NCBI RefSeq assembly: GCF_000755285.1
Contig: NZ_BBMK01000005.1
Span: 62,001-126,000 of the forward strand
Reading direction: 5' to 3'
From: Nonlabens ulvanivorans
GTDB lineage: Bacteria; Bacteroidota; Bacteroidia; Flavobacteriales; Flavobacteriaceae
Length of the DNA: 64,000 nucleotides
The position numbers and the translations under genes are program-made. Each line of letters opens with the position of its first letter. Positions within the stretch are counted from its first letter, which is position 1. Positions 8,891 through 17,634 of this stretch are shown in pieces. The notes beneath the pieces were generated by a model, which was not told where the DNA came from, searched no databases, and worked only from the letters and a program-made list of their open reading frames with translations.

Positions 8891-9154
8891 CACAGCAACG
8901 TATATAGCTCATAGCTAATTAGTTGCTTAATCAGAGTTAAGACATATTTGGAGAGTCACAAAAGTTTTAAATGTGACATTTTAAGAAAGAAATCCCATTG
9001 AATTAGATCTTCAATGGGATTTTTTGTTACCCATTTTTTTGAAGGAATTATCCATAAAAAAATGTTGGTAAAATATTCAATTTTATTCTTTTGGATTTTG
9101 ATAGGTTTGTACGAATTTGCGTAGGTTTGGATTTGCAAACGTTAACCACAAGCT
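8891..9154 (+). repeat. attC-like spacer between units 2 and 3, containing terminator copy B
   Basis: The left arm is CACAGCAACGTATATAGCTC (8891-8910) and the right arm is 9119-9154 (GCGTAGGTTTGGAT...GTTAACCACAAGCT). The first 14 bases of the right arm are identical to R1. The interior carries the second copy of the 52-bp terminator repeat. The span 8863-9183 holds no credible gene. A 60-codon - strand frame there is without recognisable content. Confidence 0.5.
8974..9025 (+). repeat. 52-bp direct repeat containing a terminator, copy B
   Basis: Near-identical duplicate of 4486-4537, including the AATCCCATT/AATGGGATT hairpin and T-run. Here it lies between two array units rather than after the gene it originally served. 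Confidence 0.85.
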
Positions 9155-9183
9155 AAAAAACTTTCAGACTAAAGATTAAACTT

Positions 9184-9945
9184 ATGATTAAAAATTACAT
9201 TTTCGTTTTATTTGCACTTCTAATTTTAACTTCTTGCGGTAAAAGCAAAGAAGAAATAGAACTGGAAAAAGCTAAAATTGAATTAGAAAAAACCAAGCTT
9301 GAATTAGCCAAAAAAAATAAAGAAGAGGAAGAAAATAAAATACGCCAACAAAAGGCGGAGTTGAACAAAATTCACGAACAAAAAGTCAATGTTGGTCGAA
9401 GGAAAAAAATGACCGAATTGAATTTAATGTTGCAAGAGTTACCCCCCCAAGCGATAAGTAAAGCAGAACAGAATATTAGAGAAATAAATAGTTTTCAAAT
9501 AGGACGTTCTTCTTCAACCAAAGAAAAACAACTTCAAGAAGCAAACAAACAGCTTCGAGAAATTCAATATTATGGAGAAAAATTAAAGAATGAGATAGCT
9601 CAGTTGGAATATTATAAAACTTTTGAATTTCAAAATAATCCAGTGAGCGTTATGGAATATATTTTTAAATCTGCTAAGGAAGGAGATTTCTCAAATTTCA
9701 GAAATTTATGCGATCCTTATGGTGAAAACGACAAGGATGTCAATCAAATCTGTTATGCGGAAATTATGACGGGTATTCAACAGGCTGAATTAAAGCGTGA
9801 ATTTGAAAATGGTAGAGTAATTGGAAAAGCTAAAATCATAGGTGACAAGGCTGAAGTTGAATTTGCATTTGGTGCAAGTTCAAACCGTCTAGAAAGAATG
9901 AGAATGGTTAAGAGAAATGAACTTTGGTATTTATCCAGTTTTTGA
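9184..9945 (+). CDS. Coiled-coil lipoprotein of unknown function
   Basis: 253-residue lipoprotein with signal peptide and lipobox LTSCGK. Residues about 20-70 form a highly charged coiled coil with the recurring pattern KIELEKTKLELAKKNKEEEE. A second helical region follows, then a C-terminal NTF2/DUF4878-like alpha+beta portion (VMEYIFKSAKEGDFSNFRNL, then VEFAFGA and NELWYLSSF). That last assignment is tentative. A run of seven C at 9442-9448 encodes an extra Pro (ELPPQA) and may be an in-frame indel. It opens the third array unit, 30 bases after the half-site. Confidence 0.65.
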   Translation: MIKNYIFVLFALLILTSCGKSKEEIELEKAKIELEKTKLELAKKNKEEEENKIRQQKAELNKIHEQKVNVGRRKKMTELNLMLQELPPQAISKAEQNIREINSFQIGRSSSTKEKQLQEANKQLREIQYYGEKLKNEIAQLEYYKTFEFQNNPVSVMEYIFKSAKEGDFSNFRNLCDPYGENDKDVNQICYAEIMTGIQQAELKREFENGRVIGKAKIIGDKAEVEFAFGASSNRLERMRMVKRNELWYLSSF

Positions 9946-9992
9946 TTTAATTCAGCTGACAACAAAACAACTAAACCCTAAAATCAACATCC

Positions 9993-10217
9993 ATGAATAT
10001 CCTTTTTAAACTATCGGTGTTGTGTTTGTTGATGGTGTTGGGTTGTCAGGCGCAACATCGTGTGCCTTCTGATTTTATACCAGAAAACTATAAGGAATAT
10101 GAAACCATTTATGGAGACCTCAATAAGGATGGTCTAGAGGATTGTGTATTGATTATTAAAAAGGTAGATATGGTTTCTTTGCGATTGAATAAAATACGTC
10201 ATTCAACTCGTGTATAA
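9993..10217 (+). pseudogene. 5' fragment duplicating the gene at 12763
   Basis: The first 58 or so codons are nearly identical to the secreted protein at 12763-13425 (MNILFKLSVLCLLM...DFIPEN, then IYGDLNKDGLEDCVLIIKKVD), and about ten bases of leader are also shared. Homology stops abruptly near 10172 inside the codons for KVD. The frame then ends in 15 unrelated residues just before the left half-site at 10204. It is best read as a paralogue truncated by array growth. Three calcium-binding-like Asp residues (DLNKDGLED) are retained, but most of the protein is missing. Confidence 0.75.
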
Positions 10218-10398
10218 AACATAGCTATTATAAGCTTACCGAGAAGTATTGTGTATTTGTTAAGACCACCAAATTTTTAAAATTGACGATTTCCAATAAA
10301 AAAAATAAATAGTAAAATTTAAAAAATCTGGTTTGTACTCAATCCGAAAATAATCCCTAATTTACACGCTAAGAGCCATATGCACAACCGTTGGCATC
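10204..10398 (+). repeat. attC-like spacer between units 3 and 4
   Basis: The left arm CAACTCGTGTATAAAACATA shares 15 identical bases (CGTGTATAAAACATA) with the left arm at 11745. The right arm (10367-10398) ends CAACCGTTGGCATCC. GTTGGCA there is complementary to TGCCAA at 11747-11752, at the other end of unit 4. The interior is AT-rich without a gene. Confidence 0.55.
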
Positions 10399-10420
10399 CA
10401 TTTAAACAAAAAATAGAGAT

Positions 10421-11722
10421 ATGCACAAAACCTTTATATTTTTATTCATAATTGTTATTTTCTTACCAGCGAAATTAATAGCACAACAAAAAAGCACCTA
10501 CATAAAAGCTGGGTTTTTATATGACAGTAAAAGCAATACGCTACTAAAAAACAAACTCATACAAATTCAAGGAACAAAAATTATTTCTATTAGCGAATTT
10601 GATTCGTTACCTGAAAATAGCCAAGTCATTGATTTAACCAAGTATACTGTTCTTCCAGGATTAATTGATGCACATACACATGTACTTTTTTCTCAAGAGG
10701 CCAATGAAGATTTTGCAGAACACAGCGTTAAATCGCTAACCATGGAAAGTGACGCTTTAAGAGCACTTCGTGGTGCTAAAAGAGCCAAAAGTTATTTAGA
10801 AGAAGGAATAACAAGCATTAAAGACCTTGGAAACTCTGGTTTATACCTTGATGTATCTCTTCGAGACGCTATTAATGAAGGTACAATCGATGGTCCTCGT
10901 ATTTACGCATCTGGTCCAATTTTAGCAGCAAATGGTGGACAAGTTTATGGTGTACTACCGGAACACCAAAACATCATAAATTTAGAATATCGAATCATAA
11001 CGAGTCCTGAAGATGCAAAAAATGCTGTCCGTGAACATGTCAATCAAAATGTAGACTTAATCAAAATTTGCGCTGATAATATTCCGAATAATACCTATTT
11101 AACAATAGATGAAATAAAATCTATTGTTAAGACTGCTCACTCATATAATTTGAAAGTCACAGCTCATTCCGTAACAAATCAGTCCGCATGGAATGCAATT
11201 GAAGCTGGTGTAGATGGCATTGAACATGGTTTTAATTTAGCAGATAGCACTTTAGTTAAAATGGCAGAAAAGCAAATCTTTCTTGTACCTACAGAAAATA
11301 GTAAATCATATATGTACACTTATGCAAAACTCGCTAACTATAAAGAAAATGAGTTAGATTGGATTGACAACTATATTGATAGAATGAAAAAAAGACTTGA
11401 TAGAGCAATCAAAATAGGTGTTCCTATAGTTGCTGGTTCTGATAATTATACTGATATAAAATTATCTAGCGGAGAATCATCTAAAGACATGTATAGGTAC
11501 TATTTTGAAGCAGGAATGAAGCCTTTGGATATACTTCAGTCCAGCACATATATTTCGGCTTTACAATTAGGAAGAGAAAATGAAATTGGTTACATAAAAC
11601 CTAAATCAAATGCAGATATTATTGCTGTAAAAGGAGATATAATTAATGATTTCATCTCAACATTAGGAAACGTTGTATTTGTAATGAAAGATGGAAATAT
11701 TTATAAAAATAAAATCGACTAA
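10421..11722 (+). CDS. Secreted metal-dependent amidohydrolase
   Basis: 433-residue amidohydrolase-superfamily enzyme with a cleavable signal peptide (FLPAKLIAQQ), so it is periplasmic or exported. The metal site is complete. DAHTHVLF gives the HxH pair, VDLIKICAD the bridging Lys, KVTAHS and GIEHGF the two later His, and VAGSDNYTD the catalytic Asp. It is closest in pattern to imidazolonepropionase-like and Xaa-Pro/prolidase-type amidohydrolases. Substrate is unknown; N-acyl amino acids, dipeptides or lactams are possible. It is the single gene of array unit 4, starting 23 bases after one half-site and ending 22 bases before the next. Confidence 0.85.
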   Translation: MHKTFIFLFIIVIFLPAKLIAQQKSTYIKAGFLYDSKSNTLLKNKLIQIQGTKIISISEFDSLPENSQVIDLTKYTVLPGLIDAHTHVLFSQEANEDFAEHSVKSLTMESDALRALRGAKRAKSYLEEGITSIKDLGNSGLYLDVSLRDAINEGTIDGPRIYASGPILAANGGQVYGVLPEHQNIINLEYRIITSPEDAKNAVREHVNQNVDLIKICADNIPNNTYLTIDEIKSIVKTAHSYNLKVTAHSVTNQSAWNAIEAGVDGIEHGFNLADSTLVKMAEKQIFLVPTENSKSYMYTYAKLANYKENELDWIDNYIDRMKKRLDRAIKIGVPIVAGSDNYTDIKLSSGESSKDMYRYYFEAGMKPLDILQSSTYISALQLGRENEIGYIKPKSNADIIAVKGDIINDFISTLGNVVFVMKDGNIYKNKID

Positions 11723-11744
11723 AATATATTTAAAACAAAAACGC

Positions 11745-11855
11745 GTGCCAATAACGTGTATAAAACATAAAAATAAAAAATTCGGCTCGTGCTAATTCCA
11801 AAAGTTAGCGATTATTTATACGCTACTTTTCTTACACTAGACCATTAGTACAACT
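11745..11855 (+). repeat. attC-like spacer between units 4 and 5
   Basis: The left arm TGCCAATAACGTGTATAAAA is followed by the recurring block GTGCTAATTCCAAAAG (11789-11804). The right arm (11820-11855), reverse-complemented, reads GTGTAAGAAAAGTAGCG and pairs loosely with the left. The terminal GTT of the right arm is degenerate here, so this is the weaker member of the family. Confidence 0.5.
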
Positions 11856-11873
11856 TTAAGATAAAAAAAGAAT

Positions 11874-12683
11874 ATGAAAAGAACGATCTACTTTATATGT
11901 ATTGTAATAATGACAATTAGCTGTAAAAACAAAGGAATCGTTTATAACGATTCGATTCCAGAGCATGACAGTTTAACGATTAGTTCAAAATTTGTAAATG
12001 AAGACAGAGTCATCAATATTTGGACGCCACCAAACTACGATGAATCGACGGAGAGTTTTCCTGTGCTTTATATGCCTGATGGTGGAACTAAGGAAGATTT
12101 TCCACACATTGCTAACACTTTAGCAAAACTGATTAAAGAAGAAAAAATTCCAGCTCATATTTTAGTTGGTATTGAAAACACGGACAGAAGAAGAGATTTG
12201 TCTGGACCAACTGAGATTGAATATGATTTAAAAATTGTACCAAATCCAGGTGGCTCAAACAATTTCAGAAATTTCATTAAAAACGAGTTATTTACTGAAA
12301 TAAACAAAAGATATCGAACCAATAACAAGAGGTCGATAATTGGTGAATCTGTAGCAGGATTATTTGTAATAGAGACATTTCTATTGGATAATGATATGTT
12401 TGACAATTATATCTCTATGGATCCTGCTTTGTGGTATAACGAGCAATATTTAGTTAAAAATTTTGAGTCTTTAGCTAAAGAGAATTATCAAAATAAAAAG
12501 AAGCTTTGGTTTGCAGGTTCAGATGCAGTTGACATTTCAACACACACAAGGGAATTGAAAACCAAATTAGAGAACTCGAATATTGACTTGATATGGAAGT
12601 ATTCAGACGAACCTAAAGAACAACATAACACTATATTTAGAGCTACTAAGGAAAAAGCTCTGATTTGGACTCTTAATGAATAA
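11874..12683 (+). CDS. Lipoprotein alpha/beta-hydrolase, esterase D/BesA-like
   Basis: 269-residue lipoprotein (lipobox ITISCKN) with a complete esterase-D-type hydrolase domain. LYMPDGG is the oxyanion strand, GESVAG the nucleophile elbow, GSDAVD carries the acid region, and EQHNTI supplies the catalytic His. Related proteins cleave siderophore esters, S-formylglutathione or acetylxylan, so the substrate is open. It is the last array unit: it starts 19 bases after a half-site, but no clear left arm follows its stop. Confidence 0.8.
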   Translation: MKRTIYFICIVIMTISCKNKGIVYNDSIPEHDSLTISSKFVNEDRVINIWTPPNYDESTESFPVLYMPDGGTKEDFPHIANTLAKLIKEEKIPAHILVGIENTDRRRDLSGPTEIEYDLKIVPNPGGSNNFRNFIKNELFTEINKRYRTNNKRSIIGESVAGLFVIETFLLDNDMFDNYISMDPALWYNEQYLVKNFESLAKENYQNKKKLWFAGSDAVDISTHTRELKTKLENSNIDLIWKYSDEPKEQHNTIFRATKEKALIWTLNE

Positions 12684-12762
12684 AAACGAGTTCAAAACAA
12701 AGATCTAAGGTAAAACACAATACTCACACCACTCACTCTAAATACCATAAAACCAACATCCC

Positions 12763-13425
12763 ATGAATATCCTTTTTAAACTATCGGTTTTGTGTTTGTT
12801 GATGGCGTTGGGTGGTCAGGCGCAACATCGTGCACCTTCAGATTTTATCCCAGAAAACTTTAAGGAATTTGAAACCATTTATGGAGACCTCAATAAAGAT
12901 GGTTTAGAGGATTGTGTATTGATTATTAAAAAGGTAGATACTACTCAAATTGTGGTCAATCAATATGATAAAAAAGTAGATCGTAATAGACGTGGTATCA
13001 TCGTGCTGTTTAAAAATGAGAATGGTTATCAGCTCGCAGATCAAAACCTAGATTGCTTCTCTTCAGAAAACGAAGATGGTGGCGTTTACTTTCCGCCTGA
13101 TTTATGGATCAATATTAAAGACAACAAATTGCATATACATTACGGTCATGGTCGTTATGGATATTGGGACTATACCTTCCGTTATCAAAATGCAAACTTT
13201 GAGTTAATAGGTTATGATTCTAGCAGTAATCGTGGACCGGTAACTTTAAGAGAAACCAGTATCAACTTTTTAACTAAAAAGAAGCTCGTCAAAGTAAACA
13301 CCAATGAAGACTCTGAAGGTGGCGATGAAAAATTTGAAGAAACCTGGAGTGATATTCAGATCGATCACCTCATCCAGTTATCACAGATCAAAGACTTTGA
13401 TGCATTAGAGATGTTTCAGTTTTAG
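12763..13425 (+). CDS. Secreted protein with FG-GAP-like Asp-rich motif
   Basis: 220-residue exported protein with signal peptide ending GGQAQ. The segment YGDLNKDGLEDCVLII is an FG-GAP/VCBS-like calcium-binding turn, followed by beta-rich sequence (RGIIVLFKNENGYQ, HYGHGRYGYWDYTFRYQN). The function is unknown. It is the full-length version of the truncated copy at 9993, and marks the right-hand chromosomal flank of the array. Confidence 0.7.
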   Translation: MNILFKLSVLCLLMALGGQAQHRAPSDFIPENFKEFETIYGDLNKDGLEDCVLIIKKVDTTQIVVNQYDKKVDRNRRGIIVLFKNENGYQLADQNLDCFSSENEDGGVYFPPDLWINIKDNKLHIHYGHGRYGYWDYTFRYQNANFELIGYDSSSNRGPVTLRETSINFLTKKKLVKVNTNEDSEGGDEKFEETWSDIQIDHLIQLSQIKDFDALEMFQF

Positions 13426-13523
13426 AAAGTGATATACTGCGATTACAAGTGGCCTCTTCTCTCCTATTTTGATAGAATCTATTGAATGAGAAATAAAGAA
13501 CATATAAATTTAAAGTTTTAAAA

Positions 13524-14123
13524 ATGAACTATCTAGAAATAGCTCATAAAATCATCCAATTAAAAAACGCAGATTTAGCCTTGCGTGAAGAGCTTATTCA
13601 AAAAGGCCAACTCAGTAACGGTTATGATACAGATATGGAGCAGTTACATATCAAAAATGCTGAACAATTAGATGAAATCATCAACCTCATCGGGTATCCT
13701 ACTATTGAAAAAGTAGGACAAGAAGCTAGTGATGCAGCTTGGCTTATCATACAACATGCGATTAGCAAACCAGACTTTATGAAAAGGTGTGTACTGCTAT
13801 TACAACATACAGATCATAACGATACCGTAAAATTAAATTTAGCTTATTTAACAGATCGCATTGCTGTTTTTGAAGAAAGACAGCAGCTGTATGGAACTCA
13901 ATTTGATTGGGATGAAAACGGAAAATTATCACCACAGGCATTTGATGACCTCAACAAAGTAAATGAAAGAAGAAAAGCATTAGGTCTTCATACTTTAGAA
14001 GAGCAAACACAAATGATAAGACAACGAGCTAAAGATGAAAACCAATCGACCCCAAATGATCTTGAAAAACGGAAGGAAGAAATAAGAGCGTGGAAAAAAA
14101 AGGTAGGTTGGATTAAAAATTAA
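13524..14123 (+). CDS. DUF6624-like protein
   Basis: 199-residue cytoplasmic protein whose central block YPTIEKVGQEASDAAWLIIQ, followed by HAISKPDFMKRCVLLL, is characteristic of DUF6624 proteins. Function unknown. The C-terminus is a charged helix. It stands alone, 98 bases downstream of the FG-GAP-like gene. Confidence 0.65.
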   Translation: MNYLEIAHKIIQLKNADLALREELIQKGQLSNGYDTDMEQLHIKNAEQLDEIINLIGYPTIEKVGQEASDAAWLIIQHAISKPDFMKRCVLLLQHTDHNDTVKLNLAYLTDRIAVFEERQQLYGTQFDWDENGKLSPQAFDDLNKVNERRKALGLHTLEEQTQMIRQRAKDENQSTPNDLEKRKEEIRAWKKKVGWIKN

Positions 14124-14221
14124 TCCCATCAATCAAATTATTATAAATCAGATTCTATTTTCTATAGGTGGTTTCTTTTTTAATAGTGAGATAAAAAGAT
14201 GATCAATTGAAATCACTATTC

Positions 14222-14229
14222 TAAATTTG
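14222..14229 (+). promoter_or_regulatory. Putative -7 box upstream of tapT
   Basis: TAAATTTG matches TAnnTTTG, 29 bases upstream of the TTG start. No -33 element is visible at standard spacing. Confidence 0.35.
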
Positions 14230-14258
14230 CAGCCAGATAGCAAACGATAAAAAACACC

Positions 14259-14981
14259 TTGCAAGAAGAATTAAAACAGTATCGAAATCAATGTTACACT
14301 TGCATGAGACCTGTAAGCACTTGCGTTTGTAAACATATCAAACCGTTGCAAACCAACACTAGGTTTGTTATTTTAATGCATCCCAAAGAGTATAAGAAAC
14401 AAAAAAACGGTACCGGTCACATGACCAACCTACAACTAGATAATGCAGAGATCATTGTAGGTGTTGATTTTAATAAACATCAACGTGTCAATGAGATTCT
14501 GACAGATCAAAATAACGCTTCCTTCCTACTCTATCCTGGTAAAGAAAGTTTCAACTTATCCACCAGTAATGATACAGAAATGAAGACCTTTATGGGACAG
14601 CGTCCCTATATATTTATACTAGATGGTACCTGGCCATGTGCTCGTAAAATGCTTAAACTAAGTACAAACTTACAACAGCTTAAGAGAGTAAGTTTTGACA
14701 ATACTATCAAATCAAAGTTTATCATCAAACAACAACCAGAATCTCTTTGTTTAAGTACGATTGAGTCTGTTTACACCGTATTGAACTTACTTAAAACTGG
14801 CGGACTAGAAAATTGCGAGACGAATAAGTTTCTCGTTCCATTTGAAAAAATGATCGAATATCAACTGGATTATATGTTAAATCCAGATAGTAAGAATTAT
14901 TCTTCAACGGCAAGCAGAGAAATCCTTCCAAAGTTTCAATACAAGAAAAAGACGCAAAGAAGTACCATTCTAGAATCATAG
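14259..14981 (+). CDS. tapT: tRNA-uridine aminocarboxypropyltransferase (DTW domain)
   Basis: DTW-domain enzyme that transfers an aminocarboxypropyl group from SAM to uridine (acp3U) in tRNA. The N-terminal Cys cluster (CYTCMRPVSTCVC) binds zinc. The family signature is present as LDGTWPCARKM, followed by KQQPESLCLSTIES. The 240-residue length fits. The best start is a TTG at 14259, since the first internal ATG would remove the Cys cluster. Confidence 0.85.
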   Translation: MQEELKQYRNQCYTCMRPVSTCVCKHIKPLQTNTRFVILMHPKEYKKQKNGTGHMTNLQLDNAEIIVGVDFNKHQRVNEILTDQNNASFLLYPGKESFNLSTSNDTEMKTFMGQRPYIFILDGTWPCARKMLKLSTNLQQLKRVSFDNTIKSKFIIKQQPESLCLSTIESVYTVLNLLKTGGLENCETNKFLVPFEKMIEYQLDYMLNPDSKNYSSTASREILPKFQYKKKTQRSTILES

Positions 14982-15102
14982 ATTCCCTTTTTGATAAGGA
15001 TCGCTCTTTATGGCCACTTCTATATCCTCTATAACAATTACATAAAACGACTGAAAAGTCATCAATTTTAGATAATTTCACATCTTCAAAAAACGCATAG
15101 CA

Positions 15103-15528
15103 ATGGATTTTAATGTAGGAGATCAAGTAGACCTAATCATAGTAAATGAAACACCTCTAGGTTACACGGTAACGATAGATGGCGTCCATGAAGGATTACT
15201 ATATAGAAACGAGGTTTATGTAGAGTTAGAAGATAATTCTAAGCATACAGGCTATATCAAAAATATAAGAGAAGATGGCAAAATAGATGTCTCTCTAAGA
15301 CCGCAAGGTTTTCTAAACGTGATCGATAGTGATGTAGATAAGGTGATGTCGTTGCTCAACGAGAGTCCTTATGGATACTTACTCTTAACAGATAAAAGTC
15401 CACCAGATCATATACGCTATCACCTCAACATGAGTAAAAAGGCTTATAAGAAAGCCCTAGGTCATCTCTATAAGCAAAAACTGATTACCATATCAGAAGA
15501 AAAGGTAGCGCTAGTGGATAAGAAGTAA
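15103..15528 (+). CDS. S1/winged-helix RNA-binding protein, CvfB-like, short form
   Basis: 141 residues. An S1-like OB fold comes first (VGDQVDLIIVNETPLGYTV ... GYIKNIREDGKIDVSLRP), then a winged-helix segment (VDKVMSLLNESPYGYLLLTD ... LGHLYKQKLITISEEKVAL). This equals the C-terminal half of CvfB-type proteins, which are usually about 280 residues. The short form could be complete or a diverged paralogue. A good terminator follows. Confidence 0.7.
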   Translation: MDFNVGDQVDLIIVNETPLGYTVTIDGVHEGLLYRNEVYVELEDNSKHTGYIKNIREDGKIDVSLRPQGFLNVIDSDVDKVMSLLNESPYGYLLLTDKSPPDHIRYHLNMSKKAYKKALGHLYKQKLITISEEKVALVDKK

Positions 15529-15550
15529 TATATATCCCTATAGAATAGAT

Positions 15551-15590
15551 AAAACCCTACTAGCTAGCACTGGTAGGGTTTTAAATTTTT
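15551..15590 (+). terminator. Terminator after the CvfB-like gene
   Basis: Perfect stem AAAACCCTAC/GTAGGGTTTT with a 12-base loop and a T-rich tail. Confidence 0.85.
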
Positions 15591-15635
15591 AATTAATCGA
15601 CGATACTTTATGAACTGTTAAATATGTTTTAATTA

Positions 15636-15651
15636 CGCTTTCGCGAAAGCG
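15636..15651. repeat. Dispersed palindrome CGCTTTCGCGAAAGCG, perfect
   Basis: Intergenic perfect copy of the 16-bp palindrome, 100 bases upstream of the cupin lipoprotein gene. Confidence 0.95.
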
Positions 15652-15754
15652 ATAACGAACTGTCATACAACTAATTGAACAATACAACTCTATTATAATA
15701 CTTTAGGAACTGTGATAAGTTGTACCTTTTTTAAAATTTAAAAATGGTTGTACG

Positions 15755-16576
15755 ATGAAAAGAAATTTGTTCTCACTTTTATTACTAGGATTTTTATTAT
15801 TAACCTCTTGTGGCTCAGAGATTCCGATCGAATATTTAGACGTCACACCAGATAAAAACACGTACACAAAAACCATTCTAGAGAATGAAATAAAAGGTAT
15901 TCATGTAGAGCACATTGCTCTTACAGGAGAACACCATCTAGAAGATCAATCGCAGGATGGATTTAAATACATCTATTTATTTGTAAAAGGAAACGGAACT
16001 GTAAATGCTGCAAATAAGGATTATGACATCGTACCAGAAACCATTTTACTGCCTAATGCGGTGTCATCTATTACTGTAAATACAACCGTAAGTGACACAT
16101 TACATTATCTTAAAATATCTAGTAAGCTAACAGATCAAGATCTTATGGATCTAAAAGAGTTTCCTGTAGAAAACACTCAACAGGTATACTATGCAAAATT
16201 TACTGATTGTAAATCCTATACCGAGCCTATTAAGAGTCCTAATACGGTAAGTCGTACCATATTACCTAATCAGTATATTCCTAGAATTGCGATGGGTACT
16301 GTACAAACTACTGGACCAGATCAAGTAGGTGCGCATGAACATCCTATGTTAGAACAACTATTTTTAGGCTTATCAGATAATAACTGCACCGTTTATGCAG
16401 ATGAAGCTCAGGTGGATTTCCCAGAATATTCTGTACTACACATTCCGTTAGGTTCTAGTCATTCTGTATCTGTAGAACAAGATGAATTGATGTATTATGT
16501 ATGGATGGATTTTTTCAGAGATAAAAAAGGTGAAGAATGGCTTAAAACTCATAATCAAGATGAGGATGAAGAATAA
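15755..16576 (+). CDS. Bicupin lipoprotein
   Basis: 273-residue exported lipoprotein (LLTSCGSE) with two cupin barrels. The C-terminal one retains a metal site (GAHEHPMLEQLF ... IPLGSSHSV), like ureidoglycine aminohydrolase-type bicupins. The N-terminal barrel lacks the His cluster. The acidic tail (HNQDEDEE) is unusual. A lipidated location argues against a purine-degradation role, so the substrate remains unknown. Confidence 0.75.
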   Translation: MKRNLFSLLLLGFLLLTSCGSEIPIEYLDVTPDKNTYTKTILENEIKGIHVEHIALTGEHHLEDQSQDGFKYIYLFVKGNGTVNAANKDYDIVPETILLPNAVSSITVNTTVSDTLHYLKISSKLTDQDLMDLKEFPVENTQQVYYAKFTDCKSYTEPIKSPNTVSRTILPNQYIPRIAMGTVQTTGPDQVGAHEHPMLEQLFLGLSDNNCTVYADEAQVDFPEYSVLHIPLGSSHSVSVEQDELMYYVWMDFFRDKKGEEWLKTHNQDEDEE

Positions 16577-16604
16577 GTAAGTCTGCTGCTTATCAAATAG
16601 AAAT

Positions 16605-16645
16605 AGCTCCAAGCATCTGTAAATAGATAGTTGGAGCTTTTTTAT
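16605..16645 (+). terminator. Terminator after the bicupin gene
   Basis: Stem AGCTCCAA (16605-16612) with TTGGAGCT (16631-16638), followed by a run of T. Confidence 0.8.
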
Positions 16646-16731
16646 GTTTTATTGGCATTTTGAAAAGCATTAAACGAGGCTAAGAATAAACTCCTTTTAT
16701 GTAAATTCACTGCTTCTATACTTAACTTATT

Positions 16732-17541
16732 ATGAAAATTCACCTAATTCTTATTTTATGCATGGTTAGTCTCAAAGGCTATGCTCAAGAATATCCTGCA
16801 CAGACTAAACATATTAAAACTATAGAGTCTGTAGTCTATGAAAAGAAAGACACCGTTAATCATAGAACATCAGTCACCTATTATGACAAGGATTGGAATC
16901 TATTATCTAACACTAACACACTTTCTTCTGTACTAGATAAAGGATCTAAAACGGTAACTATTTTAGACACAGAAGAAAAATTTGTTCAAGCTATCTTAAC
17001 TTCAGAGAAAGACACCTTAGACTACATCGTGTATTTATATGATGATCAAGGTAATAGAACGCATAATTATCAAATCAGAAAAGGAGACACTATTACCAGT
17101 CAGAAAAGAACCTATGATGATCAAGGTAATAATACAGCCTTACACAATAAGAAAAATGGAACGTATTATTTGAGTTTTAAAGCAAAGTATAACGATGCTA
17201 ATCAAATCATTTCTAGACACTGGTATAATCCTTCAAACCAATTGACAAGAATTGAAAAGTATGAATATTCAAAAGACGGGAAAGAAATAAAATATTTCAA
17301 AACCAACAGAAAAGGAATCCTGAAATTAAACAGAAAAACGGTTGAAATAGGATTAAGAACACATCGTATCGATCATTATGCAGATTCAAAAGGAATCAAC
17401 TATGGCATTACCCTTGAAAAGAAAAAAGGATTTTACACCATAGAAAAAAAGAATGAAGATGATAAGTTGATGTCGCTAGAAATATTTGATAAACGCGATC
17501 AATTGACAACATCCGTCTACATAATATACACTGAGATCTAA
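16732..17541 (+). CDS. Secreted protein with YD-like repeats
   Basis: 269-residue exported protein (signal peptide ending KGYAQ). It contains repeated TYYDKDWN, LYDDQGNRTHNYQ, TYDDQGNNTALHN and KYEYSKDGKE units resembling RHS/YD or MORN-like beta hairpins. No catalytic motif is visible, and it carries no C-terminal T9SS sorting domain. Function unknown. Confidence 0.65.
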   Translation: MKIHLILILCMVSLKGYAQEYPAQTKHIKTIESVVYEKKDTVNHRTSVTYYDKDWNLLSNTNTLSSVLDKGSKTVTILDTEEKFVQAILTSEKDTLDYIVYLYDDQGNRTHNYQIRKGDTITSQKRTYDDQGNNTALHNKKNGTYYLSFKAKYNDANQIISRHWYNPSNQLTRIEKYEYSKDGKEIKYFKTNRKGILKLNRKTVEIGLRTHRIDHYADSKGINYGITLEKKKGFYTIEKKNEDDKLMSLEIFDKRDQLTTSVYIIYTEI

Positions 17542-17634
17542 TATCTACGATTGCCTGAATAATTGTCTTTTCTATTGTCGAGATTATAAGCCTAGTAATC
17601 CTATAAAAGTTCCCTATTACAATGTGTAACTAAT

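Noticed and set aside
9119-9154. Insertion sequence ends
   Set aside because: No transposase gene or target-site duplication of fixed short length was found in the array.
4671-11855. Canonical class 1 integron attC sites
   Set aside because: The 7-base RYYYAAC/GTTRRRY cores are not met and no intI is present, so I describe them only as attC-like.
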